Part shown: positions 1 through 8,579 of the stretch, piece after piece
Layout of the letters: each line of letters opens with the position of its first letter
Numbering within the stretch: position 1 is the first letter of the stretch
Assembly (NCBI RefSeq): GCF_900129745.1
Contig: NZ_FQWS01000002.1
Location: forward strand, 434,001-498,000
Origin: Winogradskyella jejuensis
GTDB taxonomy: Bacteria; Bacteroidota; Bacteroidia; Flavobacteriales; Flavobacteriaceae
DNA length: 64,000 bases
Direction of reading: 5' to 3'
The notes under the pieces: generated by a model
Seen by the model: the letters and a program-made list of their open reading frames with translations, nothing else
What the model was told of the DNA's origin: nothing
The model's database searches: none
Program-made: the position numbers and the translations under genes

Positions 1-554
1 ATCCATCCAGAACTTAATAAATCTTCACTTTCAAAAAAGCGTTTGTCTGTAATTGCCAAACCACTACTTTCTATTACAGCACTTGTATTTGCTAAAGTCT
101 TGTAATAGTCTGCTAATTGATTTTTTAGAGATAAATCCTTGATAATGTTTAAGTTTCCGCTCGATTTGATATCCTCAAAAGCATCCGTTGTAGCTTTAGC
201 GTCTCTAATAGAATACTTTATAGATTTTAGAACAAGTGGTGCAATGCTATCTAAAGGCATTGATTGGTCTTGTAACCTTTGGATTAATGTGTTATTTGTA
301 GCTATCTTTTCATTCAATAAATGAACATAATCGTTGAAGTTTACTAAATCTTGATTAACATCTTCCAGTAATCTGCAATAGTATTGTTGTTCTAATTTTT
401 GGTCTTTTTTGTATTGATTCCAATTGTTAATCTGTAGTGCTATCAAAATTCCAATAACCACCAAAATGATTTCGCCTATGGCGTATTTAAAATAGCGGCT
501 GGTTTTGTTTTCGCTCATAAGTTTATATCGTATTTGGCGGAAGAGTTTAATCAT
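1..554 (-). CDS. DUF6090-family membrane protein, 3' end outside window
   Basis: The gene starts at 554 and runs off the left edge, so only the first 184 codons are visible. The N-terminus MIKLFRQIRYKL is followed by a membrane segment at about residues 24-43 ending QINNWNQ, which is the hallmark of DUF6090 proteins: a short basic cytoplasmic end, one membrane helix and a helical periplasmic part. The function of this family is unknown. Its ATG lies within the last codons of the upstream gene (8-base overlap, ATGATTAA), so translation is probably coupled. It is the last visible member of an array of three such proteins. The identity is secure as a family call; no biochemical role can be given. 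Confidence 0.85.
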   Translation of the reverse strand, partial: MIKLFRQIRYKLMSENKTSRYFKYAIGEIILVVIGILIALQINNWNQYKKDQKLEQQYYCRLLEDVNQDLVNFNDYVHLLNEKIATNNTLIQRLQDQSMPLDSIAPLVLKSIKYSIRDAKATTDAFEDIKSSGNLNIIKDLSLKNQLADYYKTLANTSAVIESSGLAITDKRFFESEDLLSSGW

Positions 555-1257
555 GCTGTTTTAGATAAGATGTTATCATATTTCTTAATTCTTGTGCTTG
601 CTCTACTATAAATGTGCACGATTTTACATAGCCTTCATAAATAATACTTTGATAGGTTAAGATGTTTTTAAATTTAATTTCTTTTAAAAGTTTTCTTGAA
701 ATCTTAGGGTCTACTAATCCATTTTCAAGAGGTATATTTTCTAGGACATAGGGGTCAATATTGTTGCTTACAAAACCGTCATGCCATGCAGCTATCTTAT
801 AGACGTCAGGGAGCGTGTGTTCATAAAACTGATTTATTTGTTTAATTAATTCTTCATCTTCAATTAGGTGGAGTTGTTTGTTGTCTTTTATTAATTCAAA
901 CACTCTCTTGAAGGGTTTGGCATTAACATCTTGAGCGATATAATTAATTAACACCTTTAAATCATCATCCGTGGCTTCGTTGTTCATGAGTTTTTGAATT
1001 TTCTCTAGGCGTTCTTGGAAACTTTCACCTTCTTCGCTAAAGAAATTCATGTTCTCTTGCAGCTCGTCTATCATATTTACTAGTGAACTTTGCAATTCAC
1101 TTTCAATTTTTTGATTTTCATTCCAATTGTTGATTTGAAGTGCAATTAGAATTCCAATAATCACCAGAATAATTTCGCCAATAGCGTATTTTAAATATTT
1201 TCCTGTTTTGTTTTGATCTAACATCGATTTTCTAATCTTTCTAAAGAATTTTATCAT
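547..1257 (-). CDS. DUF6090-family membrane protein
   Basis: A 236-residue protein beginning MIKFFRKIRKSML with a single membrane helix at about residues 24-43 (GILIALQINNWNE end), then a largely helical, probably periplasmic, region. I chose the ATG at 1257 because it gives the conserved family N-terminus; an upstream extension of 19 codons would overlap the preceding gene. The start is 2 bases after the stop of the channel-like gene and the end overlaps the next DUF6090 gene by 8 bases, which argues for one transcript. The family is common in Flavobacteriaceae, often in tandem, and has no assigned function. What is seen is the motif and topology; a role in the envelope is inference. Confidence 0.85.
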   Translation of the reverse strand: MIKFFRKIRKSMLDQNKTGKYLKYAIGEIILVIIGILIALQINNWNENQKIESELQSSLVNMIDELQENMNFFSEEGESFQERLEKIQKLMNNEATDDDLKVLINYIAQDVNAKPFKRVFELIKDNKQLHLIEDEELIKQINQFYEHTLPDVYKIAAWHDGFVSNNIDPYVLENIPLENGLVDPKISRKLLKEIKFKNILTYQSIIYEGYVKSCTFIVEQAQELRNMITSYLKQHD

Positions 1258-1259
1258 AA

Positions 1260-3065
1260 TTAATTGAGTAGTTGCGAGATTAACGAAACTGAGAATATGG
1301 TAAGCATAAACCACCCAATAAACCCTTGTATTATGGCTAAGTAGCGTGGTAAACCTTTAATAGGGATTTCTCCAAAGCCTAAAGTGGTAAAGGTGTTTAT
1401 AGAGAGCATTAGGGCGTTGAGTATTTTTATGAAGATATCGTATACAATGGCTATTAAAAATGCGCCTACTAACAAAATGGATTTCCAGACACGCTTAGAT
1501 TTTGGCAACTCATTCCAAGTGCCTTTCATGATATCTACACGTTTTAGAAAAGAAGCTGAGAGTTTAGTACCTGAGACAGACCATCTGTATAAGGGTAGAG
1601 CAGTAGCTATAAAAAACTTAGGAATGTGTTTTTCTGCCTTAAGCATATAGGTTTTAAAATCTTCGGATGCTAAAAGCTCATCTTGTTGTTCTTCTAGGTA
1701 GACATCGTGCATGCCAGCGTCTTTGCTCATGTATTTGGTAAAAAAGCGGTAACGGTCCATGATGCGATTTTTACCGTGTTTGTCCCAAGAGTTAGGGAAG
1801 AAGAGGTAAATTAATGCAAATAATAGGATAACATAGATTGATACAACTACAGCACCTTCTGGCTCTGTACCATAATTTGAGAATAGCTTTAAAAATTTAT
1901 TAATCTGAAGCTTAAAAAACGTATTGAATGTAGGGTTTAAATTATGTTCATAAGCGATTCTTTGACTTTCTAGCTCTTTAATTTCTACATAAAATTTATT
2001 AGCTTCTACTGTATTGTGCTTCTCTTTAAAGTAATTGTAGAACACACTTTTTTGGTCTAGCTCATATTGGTAAGTTGTGGGATTTTGTATTTTTTCTTTT
2101 GTATTATAATTATTAAAGAGGTCAAAGTTGCTTATATCCGTAAAGTTAATCCATTGGTTTAGACTTCGTTTATAATCATCAAACCCATCTAAAGAACTGG
2201 TCGTTGATTTAAATTGATTTACTCCAATAAAATTAACATTATTGGTTGCTTTAAAGTTTATTAAAGACGGTACATTAAATGCATTGTCTTTAAAAATAAG
2301 TTCATCTATTTCAATACAATAAAATTGAGGTAACCCATTATTAAATGTATTGTTTTCAATTACAGCTTGTGTTAATTGTTCAATATGAATATAATGTGGG
2401 TAAGAGGTATTAAATGTATTATAGCTAAAATCAACAAAATTTAATAAAAAGTTACCAATGTATATTCTAGAACATTTTTCGCCAAATGTGTTATTTACAA
2501 ATTGCCATCCAAAATCATTTTTATCTTCAAGGTTGGTTGAACTATTTATGATTCTGCAACTGCCAAGAAATTGAGATTGATAAATATAAGTACTTCCGGT
2601 AGCAGCAGGATATTTCTCTTTGAAAACTTCAAACTTGGGGTATTTAAAGTTTGAGTGTTTAAAAGCTTTTTTAAAAATACAATTACTAAAAGCAAACTCA
2701 AATGAATTGAGAATAGTCACATCTTTTTCAAAAACAATGCTATGGATGCTACTCATTACGTCAGCTTTATAATCTTGGTAAACGATAAATTGAACATTCT
2801 CTAATACTATGGCCTTATTAACAATGTGTCTTTCCTTATCATATGCTTTATTCGCATTACGCGATATAGAATAATCAGGTGCTAAAAATTCTTTATCTTG
2901 TATCGAATCATATTTTACAATAGCATCTTTGAGTATAAAAATGGTATCCTTTTCTTTTTTTATCAATTCAAAAAATTCAGAATACGAGTATTCTTTAGAG
3001 GTCTCATCTTGAGAAAAACTATTCAGAGAAAAGCATAGTATAAAAAGTAAAATTGTTTTTTTCAT
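1260..3065 (-). CDS. exported beta-rich protein with C-terminal K+-channel-like pore
   Basis: A 601-residue protein with signal peptide (residues 1-19, ending SFSQ). Residues about 80-330 are rich in short strands with repeated Asn/Phe turns (ENNTF, KDNAF, NNTFGE), suggesting a right-handed beta-helix. A membrane helix follows at 403-424, then a cytoplasmic linker of about 100 residues, a helix at 531-548, a pore-like stretch TTLGFGEI at 560-567 and a final helix at 574-598. The TxGFG motif followed by E resembles the selectivity filter of two-helix potassium channels (Ion_trans_2 type). It lies between DUF6090 genes, with a 2-base gap to the next. Potassium selectivity is inference from the filter; the sensory role of the outer domain is speculation. 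Confidence 0.7.
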   Translation of the reverse strand: MKKTILLFILCFSLNSFSQDETSKEYSYSEFFELIKKEKDTIFILKDAIVKYDSIQDKEFLAPDYSISRNANKAYDKERHIVNKAIVLENVQFIVYQDYKADVMSSIHSIVFEKDVTILNSFEFAFSNCIFKKAFKHSNFKYPKFEVFKEKYPAATGSTYIYQSQFLGSCRIINSSTNLEDKNDFGWQFVNNTFGEKCSRIYIGNFLLNFVDFSYNTFNTSYPHYIHIEQLTQAVIENNTFNNGLPQFYCIEIDELIFKDNAFNVPSLINFKATNNVNFIGVNQFKSTTSSLDGFDDYKRSLNQWINFTDISNFDLFNNYNTKEKIQNPTTYQYELDQKSVFYNYFKEKHNTVEANKFYVEIKELESQRIAYEHNLNPTFNTFFKLQINKFLKLFSNYGTEPEGAVVVSIYVILLFALIYLFFPNSWDKHGKNRIMDRYRFFTKYMSKDAGMHDVYLEEQQDELLASEDFKTYMLKAEKHIPKFFIATALPLYRWSVSGTKLSASFLKRVDIMKGTWNELPKSKRVWKSILLVGAFLIAIVYDIFIKILNALMLSINTFTTLGFGEIPIKGLPRYLAIIQGFIGWFMLTIFSVSLISQLLN

Positions 3066-3119
3066 ATCAATTCTATAATTGAAACATAAGTGAAGCAGGG
3101 TTATATTTATTTAAAAGTT

Positions 3120-4163
3120 TTAATTATCTTTTATTTTAGTGGCTTCTCTTAAAAAGGTTGTATCGTTAGATTTTATTAGTTTTAAGCCTATAACTTTTCC
3201 GTCCTTATCTCTTACAACTATGGTCTGTAAGCTATCGTCGTCTTTGCCTATTAGAGTATCTTTAGACTTCTCTTTTAAAATATCTGTCTTGTCGTTGTAT
3301 GTGTAGCCGTTTAATTCTGTGATGGTAAACTCCCAATTAGTATCTGTTGCTCTATACTTACCTACCAACTCTTTTGCATATGGTATAGGCTTACCATATT
3401 TTTTTATGATTTTTGAATCTTTAAAATTATACGAATCGTTTAGTAAATTGTTTATTTGTTGAAGCAGATAAAATCCATTGGTTTGTAATGCATTTATTGT
3501 CCCATATTTTCCAGCTGTATTATCTCCTATATGCTGAGACACCCAATTTTTGTAAATAGGATTATTTGCATAAAAATCAACCATTTGCTCAGTTACTTCA
3601 TGAGCTCTCATTTTATGGTACCAATCTGTAGTATTGGCCAAATAGTCATGGCGGTCTTTTATTTGTTGTCTAAGATTTAAGTAAATATCATCGTGTAGCT
3701 GACCAACATCGTTGTAATAATAATTTATATCTTTTAGAATAGCATCGTACTTTTCTGGAATAATACCTTGAAAGTTTTCAAACTTTGTAAAAGCTGTTTT
3801 TTGATAATCGAAAGACTGAAATTGTAGACCTACCCAAAATAAGTTTCTTGGACCTTTCTCTTTATAATCTTCTTTTGAGAATTTGTTAACTAAAACTAAT
3901 CTAGATAACGAATCTATTTCTTTACCGGAAATTAAAATCCTTTCAGAATTAATAACATCTGTTTCTAGGTCTAGTCTTATTTCCTTTAATATTTTTATTA
4001 AACGCGCTTCATTTGCTTTAGCTTCATTCCAGTTATTAATCTGTAACGCAATTAAAATCCCAATAACCACAAGAACTATTTCGCCTATGGCGTATAGGAG
4101 GTACTTTGAAAATTTATTTTCAGAGAGAAGTTGCTGGCGGATTCGCCTAAAAAATTTAATCAT
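3120..4163 (-). CDS. DUF6090-family membrane protein, long form
   Basis: A 347-residue protein with the family N-terminus MIKFFRRIRQQLLSE and the membrane helix at about 24-43 (GILIALQINNWNE). It is some 110 residues longer than the neighbour at 547-1257; the extra C-terminal part (about 268-347) reads as a small beta-rich domain with the pattern GKYRATDTNWEF and several D/K turns, not recognised. It is the first of the array and lies 54 bases ahead of the channel-like gene. The function is unknown. The family call is firm; the C-terminal domain might be a lipocalin-like barrel, but that is only an impression from strand pattern. Confidence 0.85.
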   Translation of the reverse strand: MIKFFRRIRQQLLSENKFSKYLLYAIGEIVLVVIGILIALQINNWNEAKANEARLIKILKEIRLDLETDVINSERILISGKEIDSLSRLVLVNKFSKEDYKEKGPRNLFWVGLQFQSFDYQKTAFTKFENFQGIIPEKYDAILKDINYYYNDVGQLHDDIYLNLRQQIKDRHDYLANTTDWYHKMRAHEVTEQMVDFYANNPIYKNWVSQHIGDNTAGKYGTINALQTNGFYLLQQINNLLNDSYNFKDSKIIKKYGKPIPYAKELVGKYRATDTNWEFTITELNGYTYNDKTDILKEKSKDTLIGKDDDSLQTIVVRDKDGKVIGLKLIKSNDTTFLREATKIKDN

Positions 4164-4249
4164 TTACTTTCTTTAGGTTGAAAGCAAATTAAGATGGTGG
4201 TAGTTTTGGCTAGTTAACTATTTGTATTTAAAGATAGTATAATGTTACA

Positions 4250-5428
4250 TTATCTTACAAATGTTACTTTACTTATTAGTCCGTTTTCAACTTCATAGAT
4301 TGCAACAGCTCTAAACGTATTGCCATTAGCGGTCACTAATTCGTGGTCTATAACTTTGTTTCCTGTAACTATACGTTTTAATATTTTACAGTTAAGGTCT
4401 GGTGTATTTTCAAAAAAGCCTTTGTATGAGTTTTTCATTGCCTCTTGGCCTTCTGTACGTAACTCGTTAGGAAAATTATAGAGTTTTATATTGTTTGAAT
4501 ATGTGGCCATAAAAGCGTCTATATCTCTAGCATTGTAAGCGTCTAATTGCTGTTGTACAATCTCTTCTGGTGAAATTTCTGAAACTAAGGCCAGCATGGT
4601 TCCTATTTCATTTGTTGCAATACGAGTTATTTTCTGAAGATTATCATCGTCAAAATTTGCTAAAAGTCTAAACTGTTTGTCCTTTTTTGGATTGAATAAG
4701 TAGACATTATTATTGATAGGAATAACGATGCTTCCATCAATAAGCCAGCAAATATCTTCTGTTTTATTTGGGAGTTCTAAAATATCTCTAGTTTCACTAG
4801 TAATTGGGTTGAGTGATTTTAGAGTCCACTTGTCGTCTCGTTTTTCTACAAAACTTACCAGTTTACTATTTGGTATTTTATGAAAGGAACGCCCAACATT
4901 AATGGCATCTCTTCGGCTTTTACCAGTATTGACGTCTATCACATAAAGATTAAGTCCGCTTTCTTCTATAACGGCGGCAACAATTGTACTCTCGTCGTAC
5001 CAAGTATAGTAGGCTACTACTAAATCTTTAACCAATTCTGTAGATTCTCCTGTTCTAAAATCGTAACGATACAAACGTTGTTTGCCATCGTTATCTAGTC
5101 TTACGGCTGATATATCTTTTGAATTTGGAATTTTCAAAGGTGAATACTCACCACCATTTGGTGTAGAATTAGCAAAAGATACCATTTGTTTGTTTAAATG
5201 GTAGAATGCAATATCTGTCTGTCCATTTTTTGTTGAAACAAAACTGACTAAATTGTCGTTATAAAAACTTGGTTGATTGTCATAGCCTTTGTTGTTAGAA
5301 ATATTTCTTTTGTTGGTAAGCGTTAGTTTTCCATCTGAATTGGCTATATCAAAGAGATAGACTTCGGTATTCTGCGCTAGAGTAGTGGTTGCAAATGCAA
5401 ATAAGAGAATGTATACTATAGATTTCAT
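4250..5428 (-). CDS. exported WD40-like propeller protein with C-terminal SnoaL-like domain
   Basis: A 392-residue protein with signal peptide (residues 1-18, cleavage near TLAQ). Residues about 25-265 show TolB/PD40-like propeller blades (for example FVSTKNGQTDIAF, RLYRYDFRTGES). Residues about 285-390 resemble an NTF2/SnoaL-like fold (QQQLDAYNARDIDAFMATY, then EGQEAMKNSYKGFFENTPDL), as found in steroid isomerase-like and nuclear-transport-factor-like small-molecule binding domains. The combination suggests a periplasmic binding protein, but neither substrate nor catalysis can be deduced. It is followed on the same strand by the DUF6090 array 86 bases downstream. The domain split is inferred from sequence pattern only. 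Confidence 0.65.
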   Translation of the reverse strand: MKSIVYILLFAFATTTLAQNTEVYLFDIANSDGKLTLTNKRNISNNKGYDNQPSFYNDNLVSFVSTKNGQTDIAFYHLNKQMVSFANSTPNGGEYSPLKIPNSKDISAVRLDNDGKQRLYRYDFRTGESTELVKDLVVAYYTWYDESTIVAAVIEESGLNLYVIDVNTGKSRRDAINVGRSFHKIPNSKLVSFVEKRDDKWTLKSLNPITSETRDILELPNKTEDICWLIDGSIVIPINNNVYLFNPKKDKQFRLLANFDDDNLQKITRIATNEIGTMLALVSEISPEEIVQQQLDAYNARDIDAFMATYSNNIKLYNFPNELRTEGQEAMKNSYKGFFENTPDLNCKILKRIVTGNKVIDHELVTANGNTFRAVAIYEVENGLISKVTFVR

Positions 5429-5468
5429 AGACTTTCAGTTTTTTTGAAATCTAAATATACACAAATAA

Positions 5469-5503
5469 AAAAGTCGAATTGCTATTACCACAATCCGACT
5501 TTT
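5469..5503 (-). terminator. intrinsic terminator of the fad operon
   Basis: Stem AAAAGTCGAATTG (5469-5481) pairs with CAATCCGACTTTT (5491-5503) with one A/C mismatch and a 9-base loop. Read on the minus strand the stem is followed by a T-rich run. It lies 47 bases past the fadE stop, so it ends the marR-fadNAE transcript. Confidence 0.75.
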
Positions 5504-5550
5504 CACATCTAATTAAACTTAAACCTTTTATGAGATTTAATCACTCTATT

Positions 5551-7356
5551 TTAAAAGCAGTACTTATTTTCTGCCTTTACTTTTTCTGCTATAGTGTTAC
5601 GTAAAGCAACAATGTTAGGATAGTTAGCGTATTTTGTAAAGCGCTTAAGCCCCATTAACATCATTTTTTGCTCATCGCCTTCAGCAAAAGATACAACGCC
5701 TTCAATACCGTTTTTCTTAATAATTTCAACAGCATTAAATAAGTATAATCTTGCCATAGCTATTTGTACTTCTTGTGAGTCTTCTCCAAAACGTTTTGCA
5801 TTTTTCTCAGCTCTCAATATTGCTGACTCTGCCATATATATCTCAATTAAGATATTAGAAGCATTCATTAATAACTGTTGGTGTTGCTCTAGGTCTGGAC
5901 CATATTTTTGTACAGCAGAACCTGCTACCATTAAGAAGACCTTTTTAAGCTTTGCAATCATTTCTTTTTCTTCAGAGAATAACTCAGAATAGTCTGGTAC
6001 ATCAAATGAAGGAATTCCCATAAGCTCGTCTGCCACTTTCATTGCAGGACCTAATAAATCGACATGACCTTTCATAGCCTTTTTAACTAACATACCTACA
6101 GAAAGCATTCTGTTGATTTCGTTAGTTCCTTCGTAGATACGTGCAATACGCGCATCTCTCCAAGCCGCTTCCATTGGTGTTTCTTCAGAAAAGCCCATTC
6201 CGCCAAAAATTTGGATACCTTCATCTGCACAGTTTTGTACATCTTCTGATACGGCAACTTTTAAGATAGAACATTCAATAGCATATTCTTCAACACCTTT
6301 TAATTCAGCCTCTTGATGAGTATTACCTGCTGCAATACGCATTGCAATGCGGTCTTCGATGTTTTTCGCTGCTCTGTATGATGCAGATTCGCCTGCATAT
6401 GCACTTGTTGCCATTTCTGCAATCTTTGCTTTGATAGCTCCAAAGTCGGCAATTGGTGTTTTGAATTGCTTGCGTTCGTTTGCGTATTGTACACCAGTAG
6501 TAATGATACGTCTTTGCGAATCTAAACAAGCAGCGGCCAATTTAATACGACCAACATTCAATGCGTTCATGGCAATTTTAAAACCTTCGCCACGACCAGC
6601 CAACATATTTTCTACAGGCACCAAGCAATCGTTAAAGAATACTTGACGTGTAGAACTTGCACGAATACCTAATTTGTGCTCTTCTTCGCCAAGAGTAATA
6701 CCGTTTGATGGGTCATTCTCAACGATGAATCCTGTAATGTTTTTATCATCTTCTAAACGCGCAAAAACAATGAATAATTGACAGAAACCTGCATTAGAAA
6801 TCCACATTTTTTGTCCATTAATTTTGTAGTGCTTTCCATCTGCAGTTAATTCTGCAGTTGTTTTACCAGAATTGGCATCAGAACCTGCACCTGGCTCAGT
6901 TAAACAGTAAGCACCAAACCATTCGCCTGTAGCTAATTTTGGAACATATTTTTGCTTTTGCTCTTCCGTACCATATAAAGTAATTGGCATGGTACCAATA
7001 CCTGTATGCGCTCCGAAAGCTGTACTAAAAGAACCTGTTCCCGAAGAAATATAATCACAAACCAACATTGTAGAGACAAAGCCCATTCCTAATCCGCCAT
7101 ATTCTTCTGGTACCGCAACGCCTAAGAAACCTAATTCTCCGGCTTTTTTCATGGATTCTTCTGTAAAGGCATAGTCTTTCTTTTCAAAACGTTCTCTATG
7201 TGCAATGATTTCGCGGTCGTTAAATTCCATAACCGCTTCTTTCATCATTGTTTGTTCTTCGTTGAAATCTTCTGGTGTGAAGATATCTTCGCATTTGGTT
7301 TCCTTAACGAGGAATTGTCCGCCGCGAAGGATTTCTTTTTCTTGAGTCGCTTCCAT
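5551..7356 (-). CDS. fadE: acyl-CoA dehydrogenase, FadE type
   Basis: A 601-residue flavoprotein catalysing the first dehydrogenation of beta-oxidation (acyl-CoA to trans-2-enoyl-CoA). The N-terminal helical domain (about 35-145), middle beta domain with LTEPGAGSDA (153-162) and KMWISNAG (183-190), and C-terminal FAD domain (about 255-400) are in normal order. IYEGTNEINR carries the likely catalytic glutamate E409. A further 190-residue extension matches the long acyl-CoA dehydrogenases of about 600 residues such as Bacillus FadE rather than the short 380-residue form. It is the last gene of marR-fadN-fadA-fadE, 28 bases after fadA. The chain length acted on cannot be read from sequence. Confidence 0.93.
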   Translation of the reverse strand: MEATQEKEILRGGQFLVKETKCEDIFTPEDFNEEQTMMKEAVMEFNDREIIAHRERFEKKDYAFTEESMKKAGELGFLGVAVPEEYGGLGMGFVSTMLVCDYISSGTGSFSTAFGAHTGIGTMPITLYGTEEQKQKYVPKLATGEWFGAYCLTEPGAGSDANSGKTTAELTADGKHYKINGQKMWISNAGFCQLFIVFARLEDDKNITGFIVENDPSNGITLGEEEHKLGIRASSTRQVFFNDCLVPVENMLAGRGEGFKIAMNALNVGRIKLAAACLDSQRRIITTGVQYANERKQFKTPIADFGAIKAKIAEMATSAYAGESASYRAAKNIEDRIAMRIAAGNTHQEAELKGVEEYAIECSILKVAVSEDVQNCADEGIQIFGGMGFSEETPMEAAWRDARIARIYEGTNEINRMLSVGMLVKKAMKGHVDLLGPAMKVADELMGIPSFDVPDYSELFSEEKEMIAKLKKVFLMVAGSAVQKYGPDLEQHQQLLMNASNILIEIYMAESAILRAEKNAKRFGEDSQEVQIAMARLYLFNAVEIIKKNGIEGVVSFAEGDEQKMMLMGLKRFTKYANYPNIVALRNTIAEKVKAENKYCF

Positions 7357-7384
7357 AACTTTTATATTTTATTGTCTTTTTGTC

Positions 7385-8575
7385 TTAGTTTAAAAATTCG
7401 AATATTCCTGCAGCACCTTGTCCAGTACCAACACACATGGTTACCATTCCGTATTGTCCTTGCATTTTTCGTTTACGCATTTCATCAAAAAGTTGTACCG
7501 ATAATTTAGCACCTGTACATCCTAACGGGTGACCTAGAGCAATGGCACCGCCATTTACATTAATGATATCTGGATTTAAATCTAGTTCGCGAATAACCGC
7601 CAACGATTGTGAAGCAAAGGCTTCATTAAGTTCAATAAGTTTTATATCTTCTTGTTTAAGTCCAGCTTGTTTCAAAGCTTTTGGTACCGCAGCAACAGGG
7701 CCAATTCCCATAATACGTGGTGGCACACCTGCAGCGGCATAACTTACCATTCGTGCAATTGGTTTGAGATTAAGTTCTTTAACCATATCTTCACTCATCA
7801 CCATAACAAAGGCAGCACCATCACTTGTTTGTGAGGAGTTACCAGCAGTAACGCTTCCACCTTGAGCGAAAACAGGTCTAAGCTTGGCTAGAGCCTCTTT
7901 GCTAGTTCCTTTACGAGGACCTTCATCTTTAGTCACCGTGTATGTACGCGTCGCTTTTTTTCCTTTGGAATCGATGTAGGTTTCTTCAACTTCAATCGGA
8001 ACAATTTGGTCTTGGAAACGATTTTCTTCTAAAGCTTTTAAGGCTTTCATATGAGAATTGTAAGCAAATTCATCTTGGTCTTCACGAGACACATTGAATT
8101 TGTTTGCCACTTCTTCAGCAGTGTTTCCCATTCCCCAGTAATAATCGGCGTGCCCATCTGCAACGGTATCGTAGTTTAATTCTGGTTTAAAACCTGTCAT
8201 TGGTACAGAACTCATACTCTCTACACCACCAGCAATGATACAATCTGCCATTCCAGATTGAATTTTTGCGACGGCCATACCAATAGTTTCTAATCCCGAA
8301 GAGCAAAAACGGTTAACGGTTACACCAGGTACATCTTCAATTTTTAATCCCATAAGAGAGATGAGACGTGCCATGTTTAGTCCTTGAGAACCTTCTGGCA
8401 TTGCATTACCAACAATAACATCGTCGATACGTGTTTTATCGAATTCTGGCAACTGCTCCATCATGTATGAGATGGTTTCTGCAGCTAACTCATCAGCTCT
8501 TTTAAATCTGAACGCGCCTTTTTTGGATTTCCCAACGGCTGTTCTATATCCTTTTACTATATATGCTGTTTTCAT
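7385..8575 (-). CDS. fadA: acetyl-CoA C-acyltransferase (3-ketoacyl-CoA thiolase)
   Basis: A 396-residue thiolase that cleaves 3-ketoacyl-CoA with CoA in the last step of beta-oxidation. The nucleophilic cysteine is C91 in NRFCSSGLE, the active-site His is H349 in GHPLGCTGA, and the acid/base cysteine is C381 in CVGTGQGA. GGVESMSSVPM (116-126) is also typical. The protein is full length. The gene sits 4 bases after fadN and 28 bases before fadE. Its pairing with fadN rather than a biosynthetic operon favours degradation over acetoacetyl-CoA synthesis. Confidence 0.95.
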   Translation of the reverse strand: MKTAYIVKGYRTAVGKSKKGAFRFKRADELAAETISYMMEQLPEFDKTRIDDVIVGNAMPEGSQGLNMARLISLMGLKIEDVPGVTVNRFCSSGLETIGMAVAKIQSGMADCIIAGGVESMSSVPMTGFKPELNYDTVADGHADYYWGMGNTAEEVANKFNVSREDQDEFAYNSHMKALKALEENRFQDQIVPIEVEETYIDSKGKKATRTYTVTKDEGPRKGTSKEALAKLRPVFAQGGSVTAGNSSQTSDGAAFVMVMSEDMVKELNLKPIARMVSYAAAGVPPRIMGIGPVAAVPKALKQAGLKQEDIKLIELNEAFASQSLAVIRELDLNPDIINVNGGAIALGHPLGCTGAKLSVQLFDEMRKRKMQGQYGMVTMCVGTGQGAAGIFEFLN

Positions 8576-8579
8576 TGTC

